The notes: generated from the sequence alone by a model not told the origin. Counted from the first letter of the stretch, positions 36,228 through 47,714 are shown. The stretch is 64,000 bases of DNA from Thamnocephalis sphaerospora (GCA_003614735.1 KZ992426.1:1-64000), one strand, 5' to 3'. Numbers and translations: made by a program.

Positions 36228-37685
36228 TCATCCGGGGGAGGTATTTGCATCTACGCCAGCCTCTTGACTTGCCAATGTCTCAGCGACTTCGCCTGCGGTC
36301 GTTGTTGTTGGTGGTGTTGTTGCCGTTGTTGTTGTTGCCGCTACTGCCGCTGCATCCATTGCCCTGCGTGTCGCCTCCATGCGGCGATAGGTGGATGAAG
36401 AGCGACGGGTTGTCGGCACTTTCTTGCGCGGCGCCTTTGGCTTGGGAATAACAATATCCTTTCCACCAAAATAGTCCTTGATAGTTACGCGTGTGTAGAC
36501 TGTCACAAATATGTACGAGTCATCTACCTCAAAAACTTGCGCACGCTTCAGCCAGTCTCCGCAGACCACTGGATATCCCGTAATCACTCGGCTCTGCTCG
36601 GGCACGACAGCTTGTTCAATGCAGATCATAGTGTGCTGTAGAGACCAGATATAGATTGACGCGTGGTTGGGACGACTGGTGGACAACGCTACGCGTACGC
36701 GGAAATAGCCGTGAAACAGCTTTGCATCGAGGTCCTTTTGCAAAATGATCTCTTGCGGCTGCGAAAGACTGTAGAGCGTCATGCGCAAGTCGGAGGCATC
36801 CTTTGGCTTCTGCTCGACCACCATGCCAAGCGGCCGCTCGTAGGAGGGATCGTCCAGTGCTCTGTGCCAGTCATAGTAAAAGCAGGCCGACGCAAAATCA
36901 CCAGTATGGGCCAGTACAGGTTCGTCGGGCGCGTAAAGATCATACACCATCGCAGTGCGGCGCGGATTTTTAACGCCAATCTTCCCTTCAAAGCCTGTCC
37001 ACGCTAGCCAGTGACTGTACAGGATCATATTACGTCGGAAAATAAGCAAGCCAGGGGCATGCACCGTGGCAAATGGCTGCTCTTCACCCCATCTCCAAGC
37101 ACGTATCACGGTGCAATGATGATGAAAAGCATACGGGCCACCGGCTTTGCAACTGTGGTGTACTTTGTCTGCTCGGGCAATATAGCGCTCATTAACGACG
37201 AGAGCCTGTGGCGTTCCGCGCGAGAAGCACACGCTTGTCCAGTCGCTTGACCGCAGTGCAAGCAAGCGGCCACCTGCTTCCAGGACAAATCCGCTGTTGC
37301 ACTGCGCATGGATCCGTGCAAAGTTTCTCTGCAATGGTAGCTCCTGCACGACATAGTCGTTGTTTTCAGATACACGCTGATATTGCCAGCGCTTAACAAA
37401 GGCACGTTTCCAGTCAATCAGACTAAAGTTTAGCTCCGTCCGGGGCTTCTGCTGGTCCTCCAGCTGTCGACAGAAAATCTCTACAAGTATTTCACGCTCA
37501 AACGAGTGCGCCGGGTATTTAGCGTAGTAAACGCGACGCCAGAATTTGTTGCTCTCCGCAAGCTCATGCCAGTAACGACTACAGGCAAAAAGCGCCACAA
37601 GCGCATCAACCGGCAAGAACAGAAGGATGCGAGCGTGCAGCTCGGGAGGCAACAGCAGCATCGGGTGAGAAGCAAAAGACGACAT
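36228..37685 (-). CDS. F-box protein, intronless
   Basis: Single exon of 485 residues. Residues 9-55 form an F-box (LLPPELHARILLFLPVDALV, then CSRYWHELAESNKFWRRVYY), the Skp1-binding module that recruits substrates to SCF ubiquitin ligases. The central part, about residues 110-395, is rich in short beta-like segments and aromatic residues (GGRLLALRSSDWTSVCFSRG, SIYIWSLQHTMICIE) and could be a degenerate beta-propeller, but I see no clean WD or Kelch repeats. The C-terminal tail is basic, then rich in Ala and Thr (low complexity). The ATG at 37685 follows a Met four codons upstream of it; either could be used. It ends in TGA at 36228-36230. The substrate is unknown. Confidence 0.85.
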   Translation of the reverse strand: MSSFASHPMLLLPPELHARILLFLPVDALVALFACSRYWHELAESNKFWRRVYYAKYPAHSFEREILVEIFCRQLEDQQKPRTELNFSLIDWKRAFVKRWQYQRVSENNDYVVQELPLQRNFARIHAQCNSGFVLEAGGRLLALRSSDWTSVCFSRGTPQALVVNERYIARADKVHHSCKAGGPYAFHHHCTVIRAWRWGEEQPFATVHAPGLLIFRRNMILYSHWLAWTGFEGKIGVKNPRRTAMVYDLYAPDEPVLAHTGDFASACFYYDWHRALDDPSYERPLGMVVEQKPKDASDLRMTLYSLSQPQEIILQKDLDAKLFHGYFRVRVALSTSRPNHASIYIWSLQHTMICIEQAVVPEQSRVITGYPVVCGDWLKRAQVFEVDDSYIFVTVYTRVTIKDYFGGKDIVIPKPKAPRKKVPTTRRSSSTYRRMEATRRAMDAAAVAATTTTATTPPTTTTAGEVAETLASQEAGVDANTSPG

Positions 37686-39462
37686 GGTGTTAGTGTACAA
37701 GCAGCTAGCTAGCCAAAATGCCGCCGCACTCTTATGTGGCGTGGCCTGATCTTCGTAGATCAGTATGAGTCACGGCATTACACCAAAAGATGCCGTTACT
37801 GGCGCCATACTTGCTATACTATCCGTGCTCGTGCCCTGTGTCACCAGCGTTGGCAGTCTCCACGACGCAAGCTCAGTCACAGTAGTCATCGGCCGCTAGA
37901 TAATCTTGGCACCGCCATTGTTCCAAGGATGGCACGCGACTCCGGTACCATCTCAGATCGGTGGTCTTATGCCACCATGTACCACAGCCAATGCGCGCAT
38001 GTGTTCATTCGGCACCATAGCCGACGGTGTCGCATGAGCACACCGTGAGATAAACCGGGCCGTGCGCTCCGGCAGACACCGACGCTTGGTGCCGCGACAC
38101 CCTGCCACCTACCCACGCATACATGCAAAAGCACTATCGCGTCAGCATCCAGAGGACACGGCCGCTGCCTCCTAAATGGTGCTCGACACTGTGGCCTACG
38201 GCACTGTCCCTGTCACCGTCAGGCCTATTATGGCCTAAAGACGGTCATGAGAAGACGCCATACATGGCTAATGGTGACGATACGCGTGGCATTGCTACGG
38301 CAGAGCAGCAGCCTTGAGCAGAGCCAAGGCTTGGATGCGACTGCCACGCAGCCTTACAGCATGGCCAGTGCCAAGTACCTGATACTAGCCATAGCCGTCG
38401 GTAGCGTTTATCGATCTGCATGGTGATCGACTCGACGGCTGTCCTCGAACTGGCGCCTGCCACACCAGCCTTACGAACATCCAAAAGACTGGCGACCACC
38501 CGCCAGACATGAGCTCGACCATCCCTGTTGTGTCTGGCCCATGTGTAGCTGGCCCTTGCAAAGCGGCTACTGCTGCTGCCGCGCATTCTCTCACGCGCCC
38601 GCGGTAGACTGCCTTGCGTGTGCACGGTTCCCTCGGCTGCCACGTCCACTTTGGGCACCGACTAGGCATCGTGTGCGCCAAAGAGCATACACCCTTGTTG
38701 GACCTGGACACACACGTGTAGCTCTCAAACACGCACGCTTCTTCTCCAGCCACCCGCTAGCTCAGCCAAAGTGCACCACATTCCACTCGCTTGTCCTCGC
38801 TCGCCTGCTGCGACAGTCGCCTATACCGGACACCGGCTTATACGGCTACTGCGCCAACCTGGCTCTCCTCTTCACAGCATATACGGTACGAAAGCTACAG
38901 CGCGCGACGTGCATGCATACGGTGGCGCTCGCAAGACAGCAGCGAGACACCCGGCTATATGCGCCGTAGCGGAAGAACGAGCAGCCGCACGCTATCTGTA
39001 CCGCACTGGGGTCGCTCTGGTTACGGCTGCTTTTGTGCTTGTTGCGTCTGCCGATCGTCGTGTTGCCACTGCGCGTTCACGCCAGGTCGCTGTGCAGCCA
39101 AACCAACTATTGCTTGGCCTTGGTGACCGTCGCTGCAGGCGGTATTGCTTGGCTAGCGCTCCTTTTCCTCTGCGCTTGCCCTCCGCGACACAGTCCGGTT
39201 CCTTCTCGCTCATCTCTGCATGTTCCGGCTCCCCCGTTGTATAGCCTCCGCGATCGCAGTCTCTCCGTGCACTCCTTATCTTGCTGACCCAACGGACGCT
39301 AACACACTGGTCTTGGTCGGAACGCCCCGTCCCTGTAGCGCGCTCAACTACTAGTCTAGCCGTCGCTGCGGCCATCCAGTAGATATCGACACTGTCACTA
39401 CCGCTGCCTCTGCTACCACAGCGACGCTTGGATAGACAACTGTCATCACCACTACGTCTACC
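37686..39462. other. Long spacer between F-box gene and epsin
   Basis: About 1.8 kb. Both neighbours start facing into it, so both promoters lie here. From about 39130 to 39430 the plus strand is pyrimidine-rich (an epsin leader). Open frames of up to 190 codons occur on both strands, but none has a recognisable domain or supported splice sites. Confidence 0.45.
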
Positions 39463-41761
39463 ATGTCGAAATACGCGGCCAAAGGTGCCATCCGCACCGT
39501 GTAAGCAGCCGGGAAGATGGAGGGTGGAGGGCATAGAGGCGTCTGGAGCGCGGATAGCCGTAGACTTACCCATATCGCTGTCGCTGCCTTGCCACTACAG
39601 CAAGAATCAGCTGAAAGGCTACACAGAGATGCAGGCCAAGGTGCGCAACGCCACCTCTAACGATCCCTGGGGCCCGTCTGGTACAGTAATGGCCGAGATT
39701 GCCCAGGCCACCTTTGACCCGTATGTAGTGCTGAGATATGACCGTTTACAGCAAGTGGGAGTGGCGATGGATGCTCACGCAGATGACTGTACATGCGCTT
39801 ACTAGGCATGCATTTGTGGAGATCATGGCCATCGTGGACAAGCGCCTGAACGACCACGGGAAGAACTGGCGACATGTCTTCAAGGTGCGAGATACGACGG
39901 TGGAGCATGCGCTGTAGTGGCCTGCTGTGTGCTTTTCGGAGGCTGCAGCGTATGCACACCTGCAACGTGTGCTGTAGACTGACCTTTCCCTACATGTGTG
40001 CGACAGTCGTTGACGCTGCTGGACTACTTGGTGCACGCTGGATCAGAGCAGGTGGTTCGTTATGCAAAGGAGAACCTGTATGTTGTAAAGACGCTGCGTG
40101 AATTTCAGCACATTGATGATCAAGGCCGTGACCAAGGCGCCAACGGTACGGCGGTATGGGCGACAGCTATACTCACGGCCACTAATCATTACTCTGCTCG
40201 CTGCGACAATCGCATGTTATTTGAACAGTGCGGCAAAAGGCGAAGCTGCTGACGGCGCTACTAAGCGACGATGACCGACTACGCCAGGAACGCAAGCAGC
40301 GCACCCACATGCACAATCGCATGACGGGCTACGTGTCGGACGATAACTCGTTAGCCGTTGCTGGCTCGTCGCACCGGCCACTTGAGCGCAGCCGGAGTGA
40401 ACAAGGATTCACCTACGACGAGGATAAGGATCTTCGACAGGCCATCGAGGAAAGTAAGCGCACCGCTGCAGCAGAGCAGCGAGACCGCCGGGGCAGGTAG
40501 GCTAGATACACATGGACATGGTGTACGCGGTATAGACAGGAGAAGGATACGTTGGCTCACATGCTGCCGCACAATAGCGAGGATGATCTTCAGCGGGCGC
40601 TGCGCATTAGCGAACAAGAGGCGTACGAAAAGCAGAATATGATTGTCGCGCAAAACGAAATGATCCTCACGGAGAATATGCGCCAACTCAAGTAAGCGCA
40701 AGGGCGCGTTGGCGCGCAGTGTGTGCACGCGCTGATCACAGCTGGCGCAATAGCGATGACCCCTGGCAGCAGCAGGGCGTAAGCAGTAGTGCATTGGAGC
40801 TGTTTGGCGGATCCATCGAGGACCATACGCTGTCCGTGCCGGCAAATAACGGTGGCTACGACAACGGCTTCCAGCCCGGCTACGAACGCTCCTACTCGTA
40901 TACTACAACAACGACCACGGTGGGCCAAAATAATCCGTTTGGCCAAACTTCGCACACCACCGTGCAGCACTCTTCGTCAGGATCACCCCCGTTGATGCTG
41001 GAAGGCGCACCGTCGACGCTGGCCATTCAGGCGCCTGGCTATGGGCAGGAAGCATTCGGCAATGCCACCGGTGGCTATCCGCACAGCGACTTTGGCGGCA
41101 GCACAATCAGGTAATACCATGCGTCAGGGTTTGTTTTGCAATTGCATATGTCAGCATTGCTTACACCACCATCGATAGCTCGACCATGGACAACTATAAC
41201 GGTATGACACCTAGGTAGGTGACATGCAAGGAATTAATTTGATAGGCGTATGCTGATGTTCGCTGCCGGCACGGTTATTATTGCGATCACAGTACCACAA
41301 TGCACTCGGGAGCTGTTGTTCCGTACGGAACTAGCAACGCACCCGGTGCTTCCATGACTGGCGGCGCCAATCCATTCTTCCAGGGGACGGCAAACCCGGA
41401 CAACAGCGGCTACGGTGGCATGGGCGGTATGAGCGGTATGGGCGCCGCGAATACCATGGGTGGCTTTGGCCAGAGCAGCGGCAGTTACGGCCAGAGCAAC
41501 GGTTACGGCCAGGGCAACTTTGGTCAGAGTAGCTTCGGTCAGGGCAGCTTTGGACAGGTAGGTTGTCACCGGACTATATGTATGTTTGCACCACTGACCG
41601 ATTTGCCATGGTAGGCCTCTGGTGCCAATGTTGGTACGCTGATCGACGTGGGCGCACCTACGGGCCAGTCCTTTGGTCAGCAGGCCAGCAAGAATCCGTT
41701 CCAGATGCAGTCGCCACAAAATCAAGGCTCTGCTCAGGACTATAACCGGTCGTGGATGTAG
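39463..41761 (+). CDS. Epsin: ENTH, UIM and NPF endocytic adaptor
   Basis: Clathrin adaptor (Ent1/2 type) that binds PtdIns(4,5)P2, ubiquitinated cargo, clathrin/AP2 and EH-domain proteins. Exon 1 gives MSKYAAKGAIRTV. The ENTH domain continues KNQLKGYTEMQAKVRNATSN, GPSGTVMAEIAQATF, AFVEIMAIVDKRLNDHGKNW and SLTLLDYLVHAGSEQVVRYA. Two ubiquitin-interacting motifs follow: DKDLRQAIEESK and EDDLQRALRISEQEA. Then come DDPW and three NPF motifs (NNPFGQ, ANPFFQ, KNPFQM) in a Gly/Ser/Gln-rich tail with GQSSFGQGSFGQ repeats. A 36-nt microexon (41179-41214) keeps the frame between two introns. It ends in TAG at 41759-41761. About nine introns. Confidence 0.93.
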
Positions 41762-42359
41762 CATCTCTGGTTCAAGTGTGTCTGAATACCGATCGCCGGA
41801 GCCACCGCAGCTCACGACCGTCGTTGATACCATCTTATCTGCTGGATGTAACGATGCCGCCACCACTACCGCGCATGCCTTTGACCCTGTCTGCCTACTT
41901 TCCATTCCATCTGTGCGGCCCTTACCAAGTGCCCTGTGTATGCCAAGCGTTAGCATGCTCGCTGCGCACTGTGCCTGCGACCTGCTTCCTGATCTCTGTC
42001 GTTTCCCTCTTCCTCCACAGCCACATCATCCATGTTGTTATGCGCTTTGTGCATTACCCTGCGCCACCCCACCAAGGCATCCTAATGCACAACCGATGTT
42101 TATGTGCTTATTTGGCGGACCAGCCACTTGTCGGTGGATGCTTTGCATTTTGGTGTTGGATCGGCGGTAGCGCCAATGTTGTGGAAGGAAAATAACATCA
42201 GCTGGCTGTTCCGCGATCGACCGCTCATTCCTCGCCGCGCTCGTCTCGCTCCTCCACCTGCCGAACGATCTCACCGCCTGCCGTCCATTCACGCCCTCGC
42301 TCGTCCGCTGCTCTGCTGCCATTCCAGCTGTGTCTTTGCGAAACGCTTGATCGTGTGTC
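41762..42359. other. Spacer between epsin and uL29m
   Basis: About 600 bases between two plus-strand genes. It is C/T-rich on the coding strand, especially 41990-42330, and should hold the epsin 3' UTR and the uL29m promoter. The long minus-strand frame overlapping it (42038-42805) is a shadow of uL29m. Confidence 0.5.
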
Positions 42360-43143
42360 ATGTCGCTCTGGACGCGTGCGGTCGGCCGGAGTGCCGCGGC
42401 GGCTTCGCCCGCCAGTCTGACGAGTGCAATGGCCCGTCTGTCGGTTGCCAGCTTCTCCAGCACTGCCGCTGCCTCTGAAGCGGCACCGCCAGCAGACAAG
42501 GCCCAGGCGCCAGCCAAGCGCCACGGCTTGCTAGATTTCTTCCAGGACGGCGTCTCCCTGCCCAAGGATGCACCGCGCACAGGTAAGGCACTGGCACATG
42601 GGCGCGTCATTCCGCCCAATACAACGGCAGAAGCGGCGCTGTCGGCAGAAGAACAATGGTGCTTACACAGTGATAATCGCGGGATCCACAGGTCGCGCAT
42701 GGCGCGCTTCAGAGCTGCGCCAAAAGAGCTTTGATGATTTGCACAAGCTCTGGTATGTGCTGCTGAAGGAGCGCAATGTGTTAGCCAGCCAGCGCGAGGA
42801 GGCACGTCGTTTTAGCATCACCAGCCAGTTCTTTAGCAACTACAGTCGCGAGATTAAGGTAGGCAGCAACGGGATTTTGTCGTTGTTGCGCTACGGAGGT
42901 TAACACACGCATCCATTCACACAGTGCCGCAAGTCGATGGCGCGCATCAAGTCGGTGCTGTCTGAGCGGCAGATCGCATACGAGCGCGCCGTCAAGCGGC
43001 ATCGTCGCGAGCAGTACGTTGAGCGGCGCAACAAGATGTACGCAGAAATTGCTGCTGCTACCGAGGCCAAAAAGGCCGCCGCAGCTGCCGCTGGCTCCGC
43101 ACCCGCCAAGGCTGAAAGCAAAGCAGAGGCGAAGCGCGTGTAG
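42360..43143 (+). CDS. MRPL47: Mitochondrial ribosomal protein uL29m (MRPL47/Mrpl4)
   Basis: Nuclear-encoded protein of the large mitoribosomal subunit. It starts [20 protein letters not shown], an Arg/Ser/Ala-rich mitochondrial presequence. Residues from [17 protein letters not shown] lead, across an intron whose acceptor precedes [20 protein letters not shown], into the diagnostic MRP-L47 domain [20 protein letters not shown]. The second intron follows NYSREIK. The third exon gives [20 protein letters not shown] and an Ala/Lys-rich C-terminal tail ending AEAKRV and TAG. Two introns, about 200 residues. It converges on FRG1, with 190 bases between the two stop codons. Confidence 0.9.
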
Positions 43144-43334
43144 CAATAATGCAGCAGAAGCGGCAGTAACGATGATGATAGCCCGGTCAGCGCCCACTCG
43201 CGTTCACATACATCCATGCAGTCTGCGGCTAGATCTGCAGCCTGCAACAAAATAAAGGACCTCGCTTTAACATGGCTGTCAAACCAATAGGATGCATAGG
43301 ATGAAATAGAATACCGGCACTAGTGCCGGCGCTA

Positions 43335-44579
43335 CTATTTGCAATAGCGATCGGCCTTTGTCTTTTCCCGTCGGTCTAGCAGCGCTTGTGCCAGCTGACC
43401 CTCTCGCTTGGCACGCTTTAGCAGACGTTCGCCATCCTCGTCCGGGCGCAATCGGCTACCTCCGCTCTGGTAACGCTTGCTAAAGTAGCAAATATCGCCA
43501 TGACGTGCGTATACGTTAGCGTGTGGGCACACCATTTATCTGTAGACATGTTCACTTACAGTTGCTCGTACTCGTACGCCTCCACATCCACGTCCGCCTC
43601 GGACACGCCATGTGCCGAGCTGGCAGTCCGCTTCCGCTTATTCTGCCCCGCCTGGCACTTGACGCGAAACACCTCGCTGAATGAGATGGCCTCCGCGTCG
43701 GCCCGAAGCCGGGGCCCCGACATTTTGCGCACGCGGCCACGTCCAGACATGGCGGCCTCTGCTGCACGCGCGCGCTCTTGTGCCTCTTTGGCGGATTCAC
43801 TGGCAGCTAGATCACTGCGGTCTTTGTCGCCGTCGACGCTATCATGCTGGTCTAGCGCGTCCGTGTCGACACCTAAAAACTTGCCGTACACGCTTTGCCA
43901 AGCAATGCCATCCTCACGCAACACCGGCTGCCACTCTTCGGTCGGGCCGATCGCTTCCTTGTCACAACTAACAACGCCAAACTTGTCGGCGGACAAATAG
44001 CGCCCCTCAACCGAGCGAAGCGTATAACCTCCGCCCGTGGCAAGACGCTGACCTACAAACACCTGCGTGACTTCGCTCGGCTCAGCATCGCGTATTGCCA
44101 CGATCTGCGCGCCGTCATCGTCGTCATGGTGCACCGTGCGGTCTCCCGCGGCCGGCGCCAAGTATAGCTGATGGGATTCCTCCACCACTGCAAGACAGCG
44201 CGGTGGCGTTGCATTGAATGCGAAATAGAGCGGTCCGGTCAGGTCCTCCAGCGTTGTGGCGTACACCCATCCTACGCGCGACTATCTGGTCAATATCCGG
44301 CCGCTGCACGGCAGTGCATCGCAGCTCATACCATGTGCGGTCTCCGCTTGCGTCGCAGCTTTGCCACTGCCAGTGATGCCCGCGTCGGACGCGTCGCCGA
44401 CGGCCTCTGCACGCTTGGACGACGCCCTCTTGCTCTTTTTCTTTCTGTGCGCGTCCGATACAAAGTTAGACAAGCGTAGAATGACAAGCGTAGAATGAAC
44501 CGGTATGATGGCCCAAGCCGTACCTTTTGTCGCCTTTGAAACTAAGGCGATTGCTCTTGACGGCCTGGTAGTCTGACAT
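43335..44579 (-). CDS. FRG1: FRG1 family RNA/actin-binding protein
   Basis: Conserved nuclear/nucleolar protein with a fascin-like beta-trefoil, associated with spliceosomes and actin bundling in animals. A short first exon near 44520-44579 reads MSDYQAVKSNRLSFKGDK. The next carries a Lys-rich NLS-like stretch near 44440. The third (up to about 44275) has WVYATTLEDLTGPLYFAF, TLRSVEGRYLSADKFGVVSC and PVLREDGIAWQSVYGKFLGV, the trefoil repeats. The last exon (about 43335-43490) ends REKTKADRYCK and TAG, the family's near-invariant C terminus. An acidic/Ala-rich insert with DQHDSVDGDKDRSDLA sits in the middle. It starts 600 bases from P2X, head to head. Confidence 0.9.
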
Positions 44580-45178
44580 TGTGAAGAAGGCTGCACATGC
44601 CACGATCGCAGCTGTGGCGGCGACAACAAAGATGGCGTCACAGCGGACACCGCGCGAGTCGAGTCAAACCGATCCAGAGCACAGTCGAGCGTCTACATTA
44701 GGTATGCGCGTTAAACCAATGGCAGAGTATCACGCGAGAATTAGGATGTCCCGCGGCCAGCGTCGCTGCTGCAACCTGCATATCGGGGCGTTTGCAAGAG
44801 AACATGCCGTCTGTTCTGCCGCGTGTCTCTTCTGCACTCAGCCATCGGCTTCCTTGCCCGCCCCCTATTCTCTCCTATTCTCTCCTGTAGTTAGATACCA
44901 AGCTGTACTCCGTGCCACAGTCTTCTGCGCGGCTGATCACCACCAAAGGCTATTTCGAACCAAGGCTCGTCTGCTCGCTTATCCCCAGCCTTTGCCTCGC
45001 TCCTTTTCCTCGCCACTGTTCATCACTACTGCTGCTGCTGCTGCTGCTGCTGAATTCTCTACGCTAATCACTACGGCTCATCTCGGTCGCCAGCACGCGC
45101 TGTAAATTGCCAGCGACCACACCACCGCATTTCGTCTCTGTGTGCCGCTCTCTCTCTCTCTAGCTGGCATTGGCAACA
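44580..45178. promoter_or_regulatory. Divergent promoter between FRG1 and P2X
   Basis: About 600 bases between two start codons that point away from each other. It contains a (CTG)n run at 45029-45052 and a pyrimidine-rich P2X leader with a tctctctctctct tract at about 45150-45161. No recognised gene lies here. Confidence 0.6.
45029..45052. repeat. (CTG)n trinucleotide repeat
   Basis: About eight CTG/GCT units in the leader between FRG1 and P2X. Not in a recognised coding frame. Confidence 0.85.
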
Positions 45179-46807
45179 ATGATGGTCTGGATAAAGGGAA
45201 GGGTCGGTCAAATTGACCTAGACGACCTACTCGCGTAAGTGTAATATATGTATATACCGGCTGCCTCAATGGCACGTCTTGCTAAACACTCGCTCCGCTA
45301 GGTATGACACCTTCAAGGTGGTGCACGTGCGCGACCGGCGTCTAGGCGGACTTTACTGGTTTTTCAATATCGCCATTTTTGCGTATGTCATTTACTCCAT
45401 CGTCATCGACCAAAAATACAACATCAAGGAGGCACCTGTGCCGGGTAAGAGCACACCGGGCGTAACCGCATCCATGCAACAACAGCCTACTTACATGCAT
45501 GTCCGCATGCTTGCTCTCACATGGCCTTGTCACAACAGGCTCCGTACGTATATCGCTTAAAGAGCCGGCCAACGGCATAGGCACACCTGGCTATTGCGCG
45601 CAAACTCAGGGGTGTGTTTACCTGGCTGCCGACCAAATTCTCTTTCCACAGGGCTCCGATCGTGAGCTCTTCATCACCACCCGCATTTCGCGCACCACCT
45701 ACACGCCACGCCCAGGATGCGACGCCGAAATGCCCACAAACCCAGACTGTGTGTACACCGAAGGCACACGCAATGCGTCGCGCAACATGTACGTGGCCGA
45801 CATCGAAAACTATACGGTAAGCCACCGCACGCCACAAAGCGCAATACACATCGTCAGAGCTGACACGATGCGCGCGCCTATGCGAAACTGGCCGGAATAG
45901 CTTATGATTGAACACTCGATTCGTGGCAAGGTGACCAGCATTTCAATGCGCTCTGGCCTACTTAAAGGCGCATTGGTTGCTCAAGGTGCAAAAGCAAAGG
46001 ACCCAGCATCGATCAGGCGATATGAGAATGCGACCATGAGCAAGGACGTGCCTGCCAGCGCAGCACGGCCAGAAAACGTGGACGGCGATGTGATGCGCGT
46101 TGGTGAACTGCTGGACGCCGTCAGTCTGAATCTAGACAGTACGTCGCTGCTAGGCATAATCGCTGGGCCAACAAAATCGTCCGCTAACCATGCCGCGTGA
46201 TGTGACCTCGTTCGCTATTCAAGCGCCATCCTTTGCCCCAGGTGCCAACCGCGCCAACGGCGAGTCACAACGTAGTGCCGGCGCCGTCATTGTCGTTATC
46301 ATCGACTACTTGAACCGTATGAGCCGCAGCGACGAGCTCAAGTACTATTATCGCCCATCGATCATTGACGGTGCCGAGTACAAGATCATGGAAACGCGTA
46401 GGAATCCTGACGGCACAATTACCGAGTTCAACCGACATGGTGTCAAAATTACGTTTCAGCAGTCAGGCATTATTGGTCGGTTTGATTTCCTCACGCTGCT
46501 GATCAACCTAGTGTCTGCTATTGCTCTACTCAAGATGGCTTCGCTCATCGTGGAAGTGCTCATGCTGCGCTTTTTGCCAGAGCGCCAAGAGTACCAGCGC
46601 TCCAAATTCGAGCACACTGAGGACTTTGGCGATTTGCGTAAGATGCGGAAGCGCGCCTCCTCGAATGCCAACTCGGAGGAGGAAACAAAAGAGGCTGACA
46701 AGGAGGCTGGGCTAGTCCGCGGCCGGAATGCCTCGGCCCCCGAATTCCTCACTGTGTCTATTGCGCCGCCGCCGGAAAACGTGGCGGTAGGCTCTTATCG
46801 TCAGTAG
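45179..46807 (+). CDS. P2X-type ATP-gated cation channel
   Basis: Trimeric channel opened by ATP; the Dictyostelium homologue acts on contractile vacuoles. Five exons, 45179-45234, 45302-45444, 45539-45816, 45901-46138 and 46224-46807, total 1,299 bases with all phases agreeing (432 residues). Cytosolic N terminus with YDTFK (residues 20-24), the conserved P2X T-x-K site. TM1 is about residues 33-54 (YWFFNIAIFAYVIYSIVI). The ectodomain starts SVRISLKEPANGIGTPGYC, where R and K sit roughly where the first ATP-binding lysines lie, and contains ENYTLMIEHSIRG. Then KYYYRPSIID, HGVKITFQQSGIIGRFDF and TM2 (about 328-353, LLINLVSAIALLKMASLIVE), with Glu where animal channels have Asp. The post-TM2 Y-x-x-x-K motif is YQRSK (362-366). 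Only four ectodomain cysteines, against ten in animals. The tail is charged. Confidence 0.92.
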
Positions 46808-47472
46808 TTTATTGGCTACGAAGACTGTTGTCGCCCATGACAACTAGACATGGCCATCTGCCATGCAAGCGTCCAGTGCTCGGTGGGCTGTTTGACGGCG
46901 TGTATAGAGCAAAGGCAAACATGGCCTAGCTTTGGCGTATGGGTCTGGCAAGGGTATTTTCTATACAATAATACATGTTTGCTGTTTGTAACCTCATATC
47001 TAATTGCAACTGACAAGTACATGGTTGATTACAACAATGTGCAATTGCCACTCACTGGAGTAGCTTCTACAGTCATAGATGCGCGTATTGCGCGAAACAA
47101 AGGTGCGAGTACACGTACTAACACATTAAGATTCAATATTTGGTTGCTGATGAGCATGTCATTGCCGCCTGATGAATGTCTGTACATCCGTGATGGCACT
47201 AGCTCTTTGGCATAGCTAATCGACTACAACCAGGATACCGACGCGGCCAATCCTTGCCCGTCGCCTAATCAACCATCTATGTCAGTCAACGCAACCAGCG
47301 CGCTCAAGTGTCACTCTGTCGCTACCAGAGCACACGCGAATGGTTTCAATTGCGCTCAATGGAGTAAAAACAGTGTTTGTCTTAGCTTGCAGCTTCAATC
47401 GCTTCAGTGCAGCACATATACCATGAATAGCCAAGGCAGCAGCTCTCTTGTTTACTGATGTATGTTCCACCA
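46808..47472. other. Spacer downstream of P2X
   Basis: About 660 bases, more A/T-rich than the genes. It holds the P2X 3' UTR. The small frames, including one of 63 codons on the minus strand at 47282-47473, have no recognisable similarity. Confidence 0.45.
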
Positions 47473-47714
47473 ACTTTTATTAGGCATATGCGGACTCTAG
47501 AACGCCAAAAGTCCTCCAGCTGGACTAGCGGGACGCAGACATGTATGCTACAAGCACGACAAGTAAAAAGCGGCGGCGTTTTTTTTTTGGTTACTGGGGA
47601 GTATCCCACTGACGTTTTATTAAGTGTCGGTGGACTCGTGAGCGTAAAATGCTCCCAGCCTGACTAGCGGTTCGCTGACTAGCATGTCGCAAACACAAGA
47701 AAAGCGGCGGCGTT
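47473..47714 (+). repeat. Diverged tandem duplication, possible Pol III-type RNA unit
   Basis: Two units of about 105 bases align end to end: 47473-47580 and 47612-47714. Both begin near ttttatta, share ggact and gactagcgg, and end in aaaagcggcggcgtt. Identity between these blocks is loose. The first copy runs straight into ten T's (47579-47588), a strong RNA polymerase III terminator. The second has no T run. The tggactagcgg block resembles a Pol III A box. No open frame fits both copies. It ends 62 bases before tRNA-Trp. Confidence 0.5.

Noticed and set aside
38992-39573. 193-codon minus-strand frame
   Set aside because: Overlaps the epsin leader and first exon, with Arg/Ser-rich composition expected of a shadow frame.
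47282-47473. 63-codon minus frame with histone-like feel
   Set aside because: No alignment to any histone core or other family I can recall; too short and without splice support.
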